From: Rhizobium sp. BK399 | GTDB lineage: Bacteria > Pseudomonadota > Alphaproteobacteria > Rhizobiales > Rhizobiaceae | Direction of reading: 5' to 3' | Assembly (NCBI RefSeq): GCF_014194695.1 | Contig: NZ_JACIAH010000006.1 | Location: forward strand, 186,001-250,000 | Length of the DNA: 64,000 nt | Part shown: piece by piece, positions 1-8,017 of the stretch | How positions within the stretch are numbered: position 1 is the stretch's first letter | How the letters are laid out: each line of letters opens with the position of its first letter | Notes under the pieces: model-generated | Databases searched by the model: none | Told to the model about the DNA's origin: nothing | The model's input: the letters and a program-made list of their open reading frames with translations, nothing else | Translations under genes and position numbers: made by a program

Positions 1-531
1 CAGAACACCATCGACACGAACGCACTCGCGCTCGGAAAATCGGCAATGGGGATGGCCTATTCCAACCAGCTCGTCGGCTACCAGCTTCTTTCCAAAAATA
101 AGCTCGCGATCACGCTCCTGCCGCGCGAAAAGAAGGGCGGCCCCTCCGGCCACTATTATCGCCCCGCATTGATCTGGAGCGTCGGTGGGTCTACCAAGAA
201 TGGCGAAGCTGCGGCCAAGTTCATCGACTTCTTCGTCAACGACGTCGACGCCGGCAAGATCCTTGGCGTGGAGCGCGGCGTGCCCATGTCGCCGGTCGTG
301 CGCGAGGCGATTCTCCCCAACCTTAATCCGACCGAGCAGGCCACCGTGAAATATATTAACCTGCTGAAAGATCAGGTCGGCGAATATCCGGCACCGGCAC
401 CGCTCGGCTCGACACAGTTCGACCAGCGCGTTTTCCGTCCGATCGCCGATGAACTCGCTTTCGAGCGGACGACTCCCGCCGAAGCGGCGGCCCGTCTCCT
501 TGAAGAAGGCAAGGCGACGATCAAGGGTTGA
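1..531 (+). CDS. Sugar ABC transporter substrate-binding protein, C-terminal part (5' truncated by window)
   Basis: The reading frame is open from the first base and ends at TGA 529-531, giving the last 176 residues of a periplasmic family 1 solute-binding protein. The stretch around AAKFIDFFVNDVDAGKI, followed by GVERGVPMSP, is typical of the C-terminal lobe of these proteins, where the bound-sugar lobe closes and a late helix precedes the end. The true start lies outside the window, so ATG 46 is only an internal methionine. It is followed by a convincing terminator and is therefore the last gene of its unit. The substrate cannot be read from this fragment; a role in sugar uptake is inferred from family resemblance. 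Confidence 0.8.
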   Translation, partial: QNTIDTNALALGKSAMGMAYSNQLVGYQLLSKNKLAITLLPREKKGGPSGHYYRPALIWSVGGSTKNGEAAAKFIDFFVNDVDAGKILGVERGVPMSPVVREAILPNLNPTEQATVKYINLLKDQVGEYPAPAPLGSTQFDQRVFRPIADELAFERTTPAEAAARLLEEGKATIKG

Positions 532-554
532 TCGCATACACGTGGCTGAATTGG

Positions 555-590
555 ATCGCGGCAGTCGTAAAAACTGCCGCGATTTTCTTT
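555..590 (+). terminator. Rho-independent terminator of the truncated binding-protein gene
   Basis: Perfect 10-bp stem (ATCGCGGCAG 555-564 with CTGCCGCGAT 574-583) around a 9-nt loop, followed directly by TTTCTTT. It lies 24 bases after the stop codon and separates the upstream transport gene from the LacI-type regulator. Confidence 0.8.
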
Positions 591-638
591 GCTTTCGTGC
601 CTCCTGGTCTCTCGATGACAATTGTATGATTTTTGATT

Positions 639-686
639 GAGAAAACCTTTTCTCACTTGACGATCGGTTTGGGAAAAGCTTTTCTC
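639..686. promoter_or_regulatory. Two LacI-type palindromic operator candidates
   Basis: Site 1 is GAGAAAACCTTTTCTC (639-654). Site 2 is GGGAAAAGCTTTTCTC (671-686), whose inner 12 bases GAAAAGCTTTTC are a perfect palindrome. The centres are 32 bp apart, about three helical turns, so two dimers could bind the same face of the DNA. They lie 24-71 bases before the start of a LacI-family regulator gene. Autoregulation and control of the downstream transporter operon are inferred; no binding is shown by the sequence itself. Confidence 0.6.
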
Positions 687-709
687 ATCGTCGAACAGGG
701 AGGGGCGCG

Positions 710-1732
710 GTGAACGTCACTGGCGGAAAAAGAGGCCGGATCACCATTCACGACGTCGCAGCGGCGGCGGGTGTTAGTATCTCTACTGCGTCGAAAGCGC
801 TGAATGAAACCGGGCGCATGAGCGCGGACACCCGGGAGCGGGTGAAGCGCATCGCCGGCGAGGTCGGGTTCCGTCCGAATGCGCTTGCCCGCGGCCTGCT
901 GAGCAAACGCAGCTTCACGATCGGCCTGTTGACCAACGACACGTATGGGCGCTTCACGCTGCCTGTCATGGCCGGCATTTCGGAGGCGTTGCTCGATCAC
1001 GGGGTATCGGTTTTTCTCTGCGCGATCGAAGACGATCCAGCGCTCGGTCAGATCCATGTCGACGCCATGCTGGAAAAGCAAGTGGACGGGATCATCGCCA
1101 CTGGAAAGCGATTGGATCGACAGCTTCCGATCGATCTTTCGGACCTGCCTGTCCCCGTCGTCTACGCATTCACCGAGGGGGCATCCACAAGCGTTACCTT
1201 CCGCTCGGACGACGCGCAGGGCGCGCGGCTGGCGGTGGAATGGCTTGTGAAGATGGGCCGTCGTCGGATTGCTCACGTGACCGGGCCGGAGAGTTTCTTC
1301 TCGGTTCGCGAGCGCGCGGATGCCTATCGCGATGTCATTGGCGGCGAGGGCCTCGTCATGTTTGGTCACTGGGCCGAGGCCTGGGGTCACGAGGCTGTCG
1401 CTGAGATTTGGAGCAAGGAAGGCGAAAGGCCGGACGCGATCTTCTGCGGCAACGATCAGATCGCCCGTGGCGTGGTGGATGCGCTGCGCGAGCGTGGTCT
1501 ACGCGTGCCGGACGATGTTTCCGTGGTCGGTTTCGACAATTGGGAGATCGTCGCCGGCCAGACGCGGCCGCCGCTCACCTCCGTCGATATGGAGTTGAAG
1601 GAACTAGGGCGTCAGGCCGGGTTGACGGTCCTGGCGCTGGCGGAGGGACGCCCGGTGGATCCGGGTGTCAGGAAATTGCCGTGCCGGCTTGTGGTGCGGC
1701 AGTCATGCGGGGCCCAAAACCCCAGGAGATGA
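710..1732 (+). CDS. LacI-family transcriptional regulator
   Basis: 340-residue repressor-type protein. An N-terminal LacI helix-turn-helix is seen at about residues 8-28 (TIHDVAAAAGVSISTASKA) with the hinge-helix region ending near LARGLLSKRS. The rest is a periplasmic-binding-protein-like sensor domain with the family's late VSVVGFDNWEIV motif. The start is GTG 710, chosen because the purine-rich AGGGAGGGG lies just upstream and the HTH follows at the normal distance. It is the first gene of an apparent operon with a sugar ABC importer and a GH127 glycosidase, so it probably senses an arabinose-containing ligand. The two palindromes upstream are its likely operators. The ligand is inferred from context only. 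Confidence 0.9.
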   Translation: MNVTGGKRGRITIHDVAAAAGVSISTASKALNETGRMSADTRERVKRIAGEVGFRPNALARGLLSKRSFTIGLLTNDTYGRFTLPVMAGISEALLDHGVSVFLCAIEDDPALGQIHVDAMLEKQVDGIIATGKRLDRQLPIDLSDLPVPVVYAFTEGASTSVTFRSDDAQGARLAVEWLVKMGRRRIAHVTGPESFFSVRERADAYRDVIGGEGLVMFGHWAEAWGHEAVAEIWSKEGERPDAIFCGNDQIARGVVDALRERGLRVPDDVSVVGFDNWEIVAGQTRPPLTSVDMELKELGRQAGLTVLALAEGRPVDPGVRKLPCRLVVRQSCGAQNPRR

Positions 1733-1775
1733 GGAACCGGCGCGGAGGAGATGCGCCAATTTGGGAGGAAGTGCC

Positions 1776-3014
1776 ATGATTAAGCGTCTGTTGGCTGCGA
1801 CAAGCGTTGCCACCCTATGCCTGGTGTCCGGAGCGTCGGCCGCCGAGAAAGTCGAAATGTGGGTCCGTTCGGGCATCGGTGAGTCCTTCAAGAAGGTTGT
1901 CGAAGCCTACAATTCCAGCCACGAGAACCAGGTCGTTGCGACCGAGGTGCCGTTCTCGGAACTCGTCCAGAAATACGCAACCGCCATTGCCGGTGGGCAG
2001 GCGCCGGATGCCTTGTCGATGGATCTCATCTACAACCCGGCCTTCGCTGCTGCCGGACAGTTGGAAGACCTGACGGACTGGGCAAAGAAGCTGCCCTATT
2101 TCAATTCGCTATCGCCGTCGCACGTCCGCCTCGGCACCTATCAGGATCGCGTCTACGGTTTGCCGTTGTCAGTCGAGACCTCGGTCTTCGCCTGGAACAA
2201 GGACCTCTACAAGAAGGCAGGTCTTGATCCTGAAAAGGCGCCAGCGACCTGGGAGGAAATCACTGCTAACGCCGAGAAGATCCGTAAGCTCGGTGATGAC
2301 ACCTACGGCTTCTATTTCTCCGGCGGCGGCTGCGGTGGCTGCATGATCTTCACGTTCACGCCGCTCACCTGGGGTGCGGGTGCCGACATCCTGTCGGCCG
2401 ACGGCAAGACGGCGACCCTCGATACCCCGCAGATGCGCAAGGCGGTCGACTACTATCGCGACATGGTTAAGAAGGATCTTGTCCCGGCAAGCGCTGCCAG
2501 CGACAATGGTGCCAACTTCCTGACCTTCACCAACGGCAAGATCGGCCAACAGAGCCTCGGTGCCTTCGCGATCGGCACGCTCGTCACCGAGCATCCCGAC
2601 ATCAATTTCGGCGTGACGCTCATCCCGGGCGTTGACGGCAATCCGTCTTCCTTTGCTGGCGGCGACAACTTCGTCATCACCAAGGGCACCAAGAAGATCG
2701 ACGCCGTGAAGGAATTCCTCGAATACATCTACTCCATGGACGGCCAGAAGATCATGGCGAAATACGGCAGCCTGCCGACCCGCGGTGACATCGCCGACAA
2801 GGTGCTCGAGGGCCTCGATCCGCGGCTGCAGGTCGGCCTGAAGGCCATCTCGGTCGCCAAGACCCCTTATACGCTGCAGTTCAACGATCTGATCAACAGC
2901 GCCAACGGTCCGTGGGCGACATTCACCAACGCCGCCATCTTCGGCGACGATGTCGACGGCGCCTTCAAGAACGCGCAGTCGGAGATGCAGTCCATCATTG
3001 ACAGCGGCCAATAA
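1776..3014 (+). CDS. Sugar ABC transporter substrate-binding protein (family 1)
   Basis: 412-residue periplasmic binding protein. A Sec signal peptide spans about residues 1-22 with a likely cut after GASA before AEKVEMW. The mature part has the family 1 extracellular binding-protein layout, including a GQAPDALSMD segment early and a DGQKIMAKYG-like C-terminal helix. An unusual GGGCGGC run near residue 185 places cysteines close together in the mature protein. ATG 1776 is chosen over longer options because GGGAGG sits 7-8 bases upstream and the signal peptide begins here. It lies between the LacI-type regulator and two permeases, so it is the binding subunit of this importer. The substrate is probably an arabinose-containing oligosaccharide, inferred from the GH127 gene. 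Confidence 0.9.
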   Translation: MIKRLLAATSVATLCLVSGASAAEKVEMWVRSGIGESFKKVVEAYNSSHENQVVATEVPFSELVQKYATAIAGGQAPDALSMDLIYNPAFAAAGQLEDLTDWAKKLPYFNSLSPSHVRLGTYQDRVYGLPLSVETSVFAWNKDLYKKAGLDPEKAPATWEEITANAEKIRKLGDDTYGFYFSGGGCGGCMIFTFTPLTWGAGADILSADGKTATLDTPQMRKAVDYYRDMVKKDLVPASAASDNGANFLTFTNGKIGQQSLGAFAIGTLVTEHPDINFGVTLIPGVDGNPSSFAGGDNFVITKGTKKIDAVKEFLEYIYSMDGQKIMAKYGSLPTRGDIADKVLEGLDPRLQVGLKAISVAKTPYTLQFNDLINSANGPWATFTNAAIFGDDVDGAFKNAQSEMQSIIDSGQ

Positions 3015-3029
3015 TCTCCCGGCGGCCGT

Positions 3030-3064
3030 GGCCGGAGGGCGGTGGCAGTCCTCCGGCCGATTTT
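3030..3064 (+). terminator. Intergenic hairpin, attenuator or mRNA-stabilising element
   Basis: Perfect 9-bp stem GGCCGGAGG (3030-3038) with CCTCCGGCC (3050-3058), 11-nt loop, then GATTTT. It stands between the binding-protein gene and the permeases. This position commonly raises the yield of binding protein over permease. It also argues against a permease start at GTG 3042, which would fall inside the loop. Confidence 0.5.
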
Positions 3065-3089
3065 ACCAGGAATGATGCGGAGTGTTTCG

Positions 3090-4004
3090 ATGACCGTGAC
3101 GGGTCAAAAGCAGATTGCATGCGTGCGCAGACGTGCCCCACGACCGGAATGGACGGGCCTCCTCTACATCGCTCCGGCGATGCTTTTGGTGATCGTTTTC
3201 TTCGTGCTCCCGGTCGGGTTCACCGCCTGGATGAGCCTTCACAACTGGCCCCTGATGGGTGCCCAGCGCTGGATCGGCTTCAACAACTACTTCCGCATGT
3301 TCAATGACGGCCGCTTCGTCGCGGCTCTGAACTTCACCGCCTACTACACGGTCATCGTGACGATCCTGATCTTCGCGGTCGCCTTTCCGCTTGCCCTGTT
3401 CGTCGAGCGGCAGCGGGCCTTCGTCAGCACCTATCGCACCGTCATCTTTCTACCCGTCGTCGTCGGTCTGGCGTCGGCGTCGCTGCTGTGGGTGTGGCTC
3501 GCCAACGTCGACAGCGGTTTCATCGGTCCCGCCTTGAAAGCGCTCGGACTGGTCGAGAAGAGCCCGAACCTGCTTGCCACCTTCGACAGCGCGTTCCTGA
3601 CGATTTGCGTCATGGTCGTGTGGAAGATAGCCGGCTTTACAATGATCATCCTGCTCACAGGGTTGCAGGCGATCCCGACCGATCTCACCGAGGCCGCTGT
3701 CGTCGATGGCGCAAACTGGTGGCAGCGTTTCCGCTTTCTGACGCTGCCGTTAATGCGCAGGACGATCGCGCTTGCTCTGATTATTTCGGTGACCGGCTCG
3801 ATCCTCGCCTTCGATCAGTTCTACATCATGACCTCGGGCGGACCGCAAAACAGAATGATTTCCGTCGTTTACTATATCTTCAACCAGTCGTTCGTGTCTT
3901 TCAATCTCGGCTATGGCGCAGCGCTGTCGATTGCACTGCTCGCCATTCTGGTCGTCATCAGTGTCGTGCAGCTTTGGCTGCTGCGTGTCGGGGAGGAGCG
4001 CTGA
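3090..4004 (+). CDS. Sugar ABC transporter permease (MalF/UgpA-like)
   Basis: 304-residue inner-membrane permease with about six hydrophobic segments. The cytoplasmic EAA loop that docks the ATPase reads EAAVVDGANWWQRF at about residue 213. ATG 3090 is preferred because CGGAG lies about 7 bases upstream; ATG codons at 3072 and 3075 and a GTG at 3042 are alternatives with worse ribosome-site spacing. The stop codon overlaps the next gene's ATG in the TGATG arrangement, which indicates translational coupling. It forms the heterodimeric channel with the following permease. Confidence 0.88.
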   Translation: MTVTGQKQIACVRRRAPRPEWTGLLYIAPAMLLVIVFFVLPVGFTAWMSLHNWPLMGAQRWIGFNNYFRMFNDGRFVAALNFTAYYTVIVTILIFAVAFPLALFVERQRAFVSTYRTVIFLPVVVGLASASLLWVWLANVDSGFIGPALKALGLVEKSPNLLATFDSAFLTICVMVVWKIAGFTMIILLTGLQAIPTDLTEAAVVDGANWWQRFRFLTLPLMRRTIALALIISVTGSILAFDQFYIMTSGGPQNRMISVVYYIFNQSFVSFNLGYGAALSIALLAILVVISVVQLWLLRVGEER

Positions 4005-4867
4005 TGAGCCTCGTCACTGGTCGCAGGCGAAGCCGTGTAATCCGTGGGCAGGCTGCCTATCACGGCACCGGCATCGCTATAGCCATTTTCTTCCTCGCTC
4101 CGTTTGTTATCACTCTGCTCGCCTCGCTCCGGCATGGCACGGAGGCGCGGTTGCCGCCGCTGCCGCCATGGCCGACGAACGGCATCAGCTTCGATTCCTA
4201 TCGCTCGCTGGACAGTTTCGGCGCCGGCATCTGGCAGCATACTCTCAACTCGCTCATCGTGTCGGTTGCGACAGTTGTGCTGACCGTGGTCATCAGCCTG
4301 CTCGCCGGCTACGGCTTCTCGCGCTACCGCTTCCCGATGAAGAACGTCTTCTTCATCCTGATCATCGCGACGCTGATGATCCCCTTCCAATCCATTCTCA
4401 CACCACTCTTCATCATCCTTGCCAGGCTCGGGCTCAACAATTCCCTCTTTGGCCTGACGCTGGTTTATGTGACGCTACAGCTGCCGTTTTCGGTATTCAT
4501 GATGCGCAACGCCTTCGATGCGGTGCCAAAGGAGATCGAAGAAGCAGCGCGTATCGACGGCGCCCATGACCTGAAGCTGCTCGTGCTCGTGCTGCTGCCG
4601 CTTGTCCTGCCGGGTGTCGCGACCGTGGCGATCTTCGCCTTCCTCAATGCCTGGAACGAATTCCTGGCTGCGCTCGTGCTGCTTTCCAGCAACGAGAAGT
4701 ACACGCTGCCCGTGCTGATGATGGCGGTGCGCGCCGGTCGTCTGGGCGCGATCAACTGGGGCGCCGTGCAGGCGGGTGTCGCCGTCATGACGATCCCGTG
4801 CCTCATCGTTTTCCTGCTTCTGCAACGCTACTACATGCGCGGGCTGATGGCCGGCGCTGTGAAATGA
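4004..4867 (+). CDS. Sugar ABC transporter permease (MalG/UgpE-like)
   Basis: 287-residue inner-membrane permease. It has an N-terminal membrane helix, then a BPD_transp_1 domain with the EAA loop EEAARIDGAHDLKLL near residue 180. The start ATG 4004 overlaps the stop of the upstream permease by one base and is preceded by GGGGAGGA. No ABC ATPase gene follows: the next gene is a glycosidase. The importer must therefore borrow an ATPase encoded elsewhere, as happens with shared MsiK/UgpC-type subunits (inference). Confidence 0.9.
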   Translation: MSLVTGRRRSRVIRGQAAYHGTGIAIAIFFLAPFVITLLASLRHGTEARLPPLPPWPTNGISFDSYRSLDSFGAGIWQHTLNSLIVSVATVVLTVVISLLAGYGFSRYRFPMKNVFFILIIATLMIPFQSILTPLFIILARLGLNNSLFGLTLVYVTLQLPFSVFMMRNAFDAVPKEIEEAARIDGAHDLKLLVLVLLPLVLPGVATVAIFAFLNAWNEFLAALVLLSSNEKYTLPVLMMAVRAGRLGAINWGAVQAGVAVMTIPCLIVFLLLQRYYMRGLMAGAVK

Positions 4868-4880
4868 CCTCCGAAGAAAG

Positions 4881-6806
4881 ATGGATCAAGCCATGAACAA
4901 GTTGAAAAGAGATCGCCAGTTTCGTCCGCTTCCCGTACCTGATGTCGATGTGCATGGCCTGTTCGGAGAGCGCCAGGATGCGATCTGCAATAGCACCGCC
5001 GAAACGCTGCTCGATCGCTGTGTCGAGGCCGGCATGCTGCAGGCAATCGACGTTACCAAACCGAGCCCAGGTATTGTCATCCCGATCGGTCCCTGGGGCG
5101 GTTCGACGCAGATGTTTTGGGATAGCGATCTCGGCAAGTCGATCGAGACGGTTGCCTATTCGCTCTATCGCCGCGCCAATCCTGCTTTGGAAGGCCGGGT
5201 CGATGCCATCGTCGATATGTACGAGAAGCTGCAGGATAAGGATGGCTATGTGAATGCCTGGTTCCAGCGGGTTCAGCCCGACCGCCGCTGGACCAACCTG
5301 CGCGACCATCACGAACTCTATTGCGCCGGTCACCTGATGGAAGGCGCGGTCGCTTATTATCAGGCCACCGGCAAGCGTAAGCTGCTCGATATCATGTGCC
5401 GCTTTGCCGATTACCTGATTTCCGTCTTCGGTCACGGCCCGGGCAAGATGCCGGGCTATTGCGGCCACGAGGAGGTCGAGTTGGCACTGGTCAAGCTCGC
5501 CCGTGCGACGGGTGAGAAGAAGTACCTGGACCTTGCCAAGTTCTTTGTCGATGAGCGCGGAACGGAGCCGCACTTCTTCACCGAAGAGGCGATCCGCGAT
5601 GGTCGCAGCACAGCGGACTATCATCAGAAGACCTATGAATACAGCCAGGCCCATCAGCCGGTTCGCGAGCAGAAGAAGGTCGTCGGCCACGCCGTTCGCG
5701 CCATGTACCTCTATTCTGGAATGGCCGACATCGCGACCGAGTATAACGATGACAGTCTGACCGGCGCTCTCGAGACCCTTTGGAACGACCTGACGACCAA
5801 GCAGATGTATGTCACTGGCGGCATTGGCCCAGCGGCGGCCAACGAAGGCTTCACTGACTACTATGATCTGCCGAACGAAAGCGCGTATGCCGAGACCTGC
5901 GCTTCCGTCGGCCTGGTCTTCTGGGCAAACCGCATGCTTGGCCGCGGCCCGAACCGTCGCTATGCCGATATAATGGAGCAGGCACTCTACAACGGCGCGA
6001 TGGCCGGCCTCTCGCTCGACGGCAAGACGTTCTTCTACGAAAACCCGCTGGAAAGCGCTGGCAAGCACCACCGCTGGATTTGGCACCATTGCCCCTGCTG
6101 CCCGCCGAACATTGCCCGCCTGCTCGCCTCGATCGGCTCCTATATGTATGGTGTCGCCGACGACGAGATTGCCATCCATCTCTACGGAGAAGGCAAGGCG
6201 CGGTTCAAAATCGCCGGCTCGGATGTCGAACTGACGCAGAAGACCCGCTACCCCTGGCACGGTGCCGTTCATTTCGACATCAAGACAAGCACGCCGGCTC
6301 GCTTTGCGGTTTCGCTGCGTATCCCGGAATGGGCGAATGGCGCAACGCTCGCCGTCAACGGTGAGCCGATCGAACTGGGCTCAGTCGACGTTGATGGTTA
6401 CGCCCGCATCGAACGCGAGTGGCGCGATGGCGACAAGATCGACTTGAACATTCCGCTGGAAGCGCGCGCTCTTTGGGCAAATCCACTGGTTCGCCAGGAC
6501 GCCGGGCGCGCTGCTCTGATGCGCGGTCCTCTCGTCTATTGCGTCGAGGCAACGGACAACGGGGCAGGCCTGAATGGCATCCGGCTTGGCGAGGATCTAT
6601 TGGCAAGCACGGCGGAGATCGCCGAGCTTGGTGGTGCGGTCGCCCTCGATGTCCCGGTGACCAAGGATGAGTCGGATTGGGGTACGACACTCTATCGGAC
6701 CAAGCCGCCGGCAACCGGGAAGGGGACGGCACGCTTTGTGCCCTATCATCTGTGGGACAACCGCGCGCCCGGCGAAATGCTCGTTTGGATTCGCTCTGCC
6801 CAGTAG
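4881..6806 (+). CDS. Glycoside hydrolase family 127 (beta-L-arabinofuranosidase type)
   Basis: 641-residue enzyme of the HypBA1 type, which removes beta-L-arabinofuranose from plant arabino-oligosaccharides such as those on hydroxyproline-rich glycoproteins. The metal/cysteine site of the family is visible: Glu338 and Cys340 in YAETC, and Cys404-Pro-Cys406-Cys407 in the HHCPCCPPN motif; the adjacent cysteine pair provides the nucleophile in the family. An (alpha/alpha) barrel forms the first two thirds and beta-rich domains the end. There is no signal peptide, so hydrolysis is cytoplasmic and follows uptake by the preceding ABC importer. ATG 4881 is used; ATG 4893 is an alternative. GH127 members can have other specificities, so the exact sugar remains an inference. 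Confidence 0.88.
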   Translation: MDQAMNKLKRDRQFRPLPVPDVDVHGLFGERQDAICNSTAETLLDRCVEAGMLQAIDVTKPSPGIVIPIGPWGGSTQMFWDSDLGKSIETVAYSLYRRANPALEGRVDAIVDMYEKLQDKDGYVNAWFQRVQPDRRWTNLRDHHELYCAGHLMEGAVAYYQATGKRKLLDIMCRFADYLISVFGHGPGKMPGYCGHEEVELALVKLARATGEKKYLDLAKFFVDERGTEPHFFTEEAIRDGRSTADYHQKTYEYSQAHQPVREQKKVVGHAVRAMYLYSGMADIATEYNDDSLTGALETLWNDLTTKQMYVTGGIGPAAANEGFTDYYDLPNESAYAETCASVGLVFWANRMLGRGPNRRYADIMEQALYNGAMAGLSLDGKTFFYENPLESAGKHHRWIWHHCPCCPPNIARLLASIGSYMYGVADDEIAIHLYGEGKARFKIAGSDVELTQKTRYPWHGAVHFDIKTSTPARFAVSLRIPEWANGATLAVNGEPIELGSVDVDGYARIEREWRDGDKIDLNIPLEARALWANPLVRQDAGRAALMRGPLVYCVEATDNGAGLNGIRLGEDLLASTAEIAELGGAVALDVPVTKDESDWGTTLYRTKPPATGKGTARFVPYHLWDNRAPGEMLVWIRSAQ

Positions 6807-6825
6807 CGCAGCAGGTTCACTGTAA

Positions 6826-6849
6826 GTCGCCGGCTTACCTGCCGGCGAC
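6826..6849. terminator. Hairpin between two convergent genes
   Basis: Perfect 9-bp stem GTCGCCGGC (6826-6834) with GCCGGCGAC (6841-6849) and a 6-nt loop. It overlaps the 3' end of the minus-strand amidotransferase gene and follows the GH127 stop by about 20 bases. Neither side has a clear T tract, so termination is possible but not strongly supported. Confidence 0.35.
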
Positions 6850-7575
6850 GGCTTCGGGCTGTGACCGCACCTGTGCTCTGATCATGCTGACCCAGTTGCG
6901 CCCGATGGCAAGGCCGCTGGCATCGGATTCGCTCGCGTGGGCGGCGGCAAGCGCCGCATAGCGTTCATGCCAGCCTGGCTCCATCTGTTCGATTGAAGTC
7001 GCAAATTCGACTTTCCAGCTGTCGATGACGGATGCGCTGGCCTCGAAATGGAACTGCGTGCCATAGGCCGCCCGTCCCACGCGAAACACCTGATTCTCCG
7101 CTAGCCTACTGACGGCAAGACGGGTCGCGCTGGCCGGTAGCGTGAAGGTGTCGCTGTGCCACTGGAACGTTGTGAAGTCCTCTGCAAGCCCGGAAAGCAG
7201 CGGGTCGATCCGGCCCTCCTCGGACTTGCTGACCGTGTGCCAGCCGAATTCCAGCCTGGCATTCAGCAGATTTTCGGCACCGTAGGCGCGCGCCAGGATC
7301 TGTGCGCCAAGGCAGATGCCGAGCACGGCCTTATCGGCCTCGGCAAACTCGCGCATCAAATGCGTAAGCGCCGGGAGGTAGGGATAGTTCGCGTCGTCGA
7401 TAGCGTTCTGTTCACCACCGAGCACCACCAGCGCATCATAATCGGCATCACCGGCAGGCAGCGTACCGTCGATCCAGGGATAGAAGTGCTGGATTTCGGC
7501 ATTGGCTTCCGCCAGCGCTAGGCCCAGCGAGCCGAGCGGCGTGCTCTTCATGTTCTCAACGACGGCGATCCGCAT
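6835..7575 (-). CDS. Type 1 glutamine amidotransferase-like protein
   Basis: 246-residue class I GATase. The nucleophilic cysteine sits in the elbow GICLGAQ and the His-Glu pair in QFHFEAS, so the triad needed to release ammonia from glutamine looks complete. It resembles free-standing GMP-synthase-like amidotransferases rather than a subunit fused to a synthetase. ATG 7575 is preferred to ATG 7581 because the AGGGAG ribosome site is 6 bases upstream of 7575 but adjoins 7581. Gamma-glutamyl hydrolase-like activity on conjugated amines is possible. No partner synthetase is adjacent, so the substrate is unknown. Confidence 0.8.
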   Translation of the reverse strand: MRIAVVENMKSTPLGSLGLALAEANAEIQHFYPWIDGTLPAGDADYDALVVLGGEQNAIDDANYPYLPALTHLMREFAEADKAVLGICLGAQILARAYGAENLLNARLEFGWHTVSKSEEGRIDPLLSGLAEDFTTFQWHSDTFTLPASATRLAVSRLAENQVFRVGRAAYGTQFHFEASASVIDSWKVEFATSIEQMEPGWHERYAALAAAHASESDASGLAIGRNWVSMIRAQVRSQPEAVAGR

Positions 7576-7694
7576 CAGCATCTCCCTACGATCCTCGAGA
7601 CGGAGAGGAACACCAGCCGCTTCGCGATTGCAATATGGATTGCGCCATGCCCACGCAGTTCTTAAATCGGGATGAACGAAAGGGAGCCCCCGAC

Positions 7695-7991
7695 ATGAGC
7701 GACAAGAAAGCCCGCGTGACGATCCTCTATTGCACCCAATGTAACTGGCTGCTGCGCGCCGGCTGGATGGCCCAGGAGTTGCTCCAGACTTTCACTGACA
7801 GTCTTGGTGAGGTGGCGCTCATTCCCGGCACCGGTGGCAATTTTGAAATACGTGTCAACGGCGATTTGGTCTGGGAGCGCAAGCGCGACGGCGGCTTTCC
7901 CGGTCCTAAGGAGCTAAAGCAGCGCGTGCGTGACATCATCGAACCTGGCCGCGATCTCGGCCACGTCGATCGGGCCTCGCTGGAAAGCTGA
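7695..7991 (+). CDS. SelT/SelW/SelH (Rdx) family thioredoxin-like protein
   Basis: 98-residue cytosolic protein with the family's early redox motif: a beta strand ending in YCTQCNW at about residues 13-19, followed by a helix beginning LLRAGWMAQELL, then VALIPGTGGNFEI. The CxxC uses two cysteines, so this is a non-selenium member. ATG 7695 is used because AAGGGAG precedes it; the upstream in-frame ATG at 7635 has no ribosome site. It is transcribed divergently from the amidotransferase. Family members are thought to act in thiol redox chemistry; the bacterial substrate is not known. Confidence 0.85.
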   Translation: MSDKKARVTILYCTQCNWLLRAGWMAQELLQTFTDSLGEVALIPGTGGNFEIRVNGDLVWERKRDGGFPGPKELKQRVRDIIEPGRDLGHVDRASLES

Positions 7992-8017
7992 GGCAGGATC
8001 GAAAACCGGTTCTGCCG

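Noticed and set aside
2169..3011. 280-codon minus-strand frame opposite the sugar-binding protein
   Set aside because: It lies within a convincing gene and arises from high G+C antisense openness; the composition is arginine/valine/aspartate-rich without domains.
3042..3089. Upstream GTG start for the first sugar permease
   Set aside because: The codon is in the loop of a perfect hairpin and the added residues do not look like a permease N-terminus; ATG 3090 has a better ribosome site.
4803..6272. 489-codon open frame on the minus strand opposite the GH127 gene
   Set aside because: It mirrors the coding phase of a well-supported glycosidase with an active-site match; its own protein shows no family signature and has no ribosome site.
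7737..7751. Selenocysteine use in the SelT/SelW-like protein
   Set aside because: Both redox positions are encoded by TGC and TGT cysteine codons, and no in-frame TGA is present.
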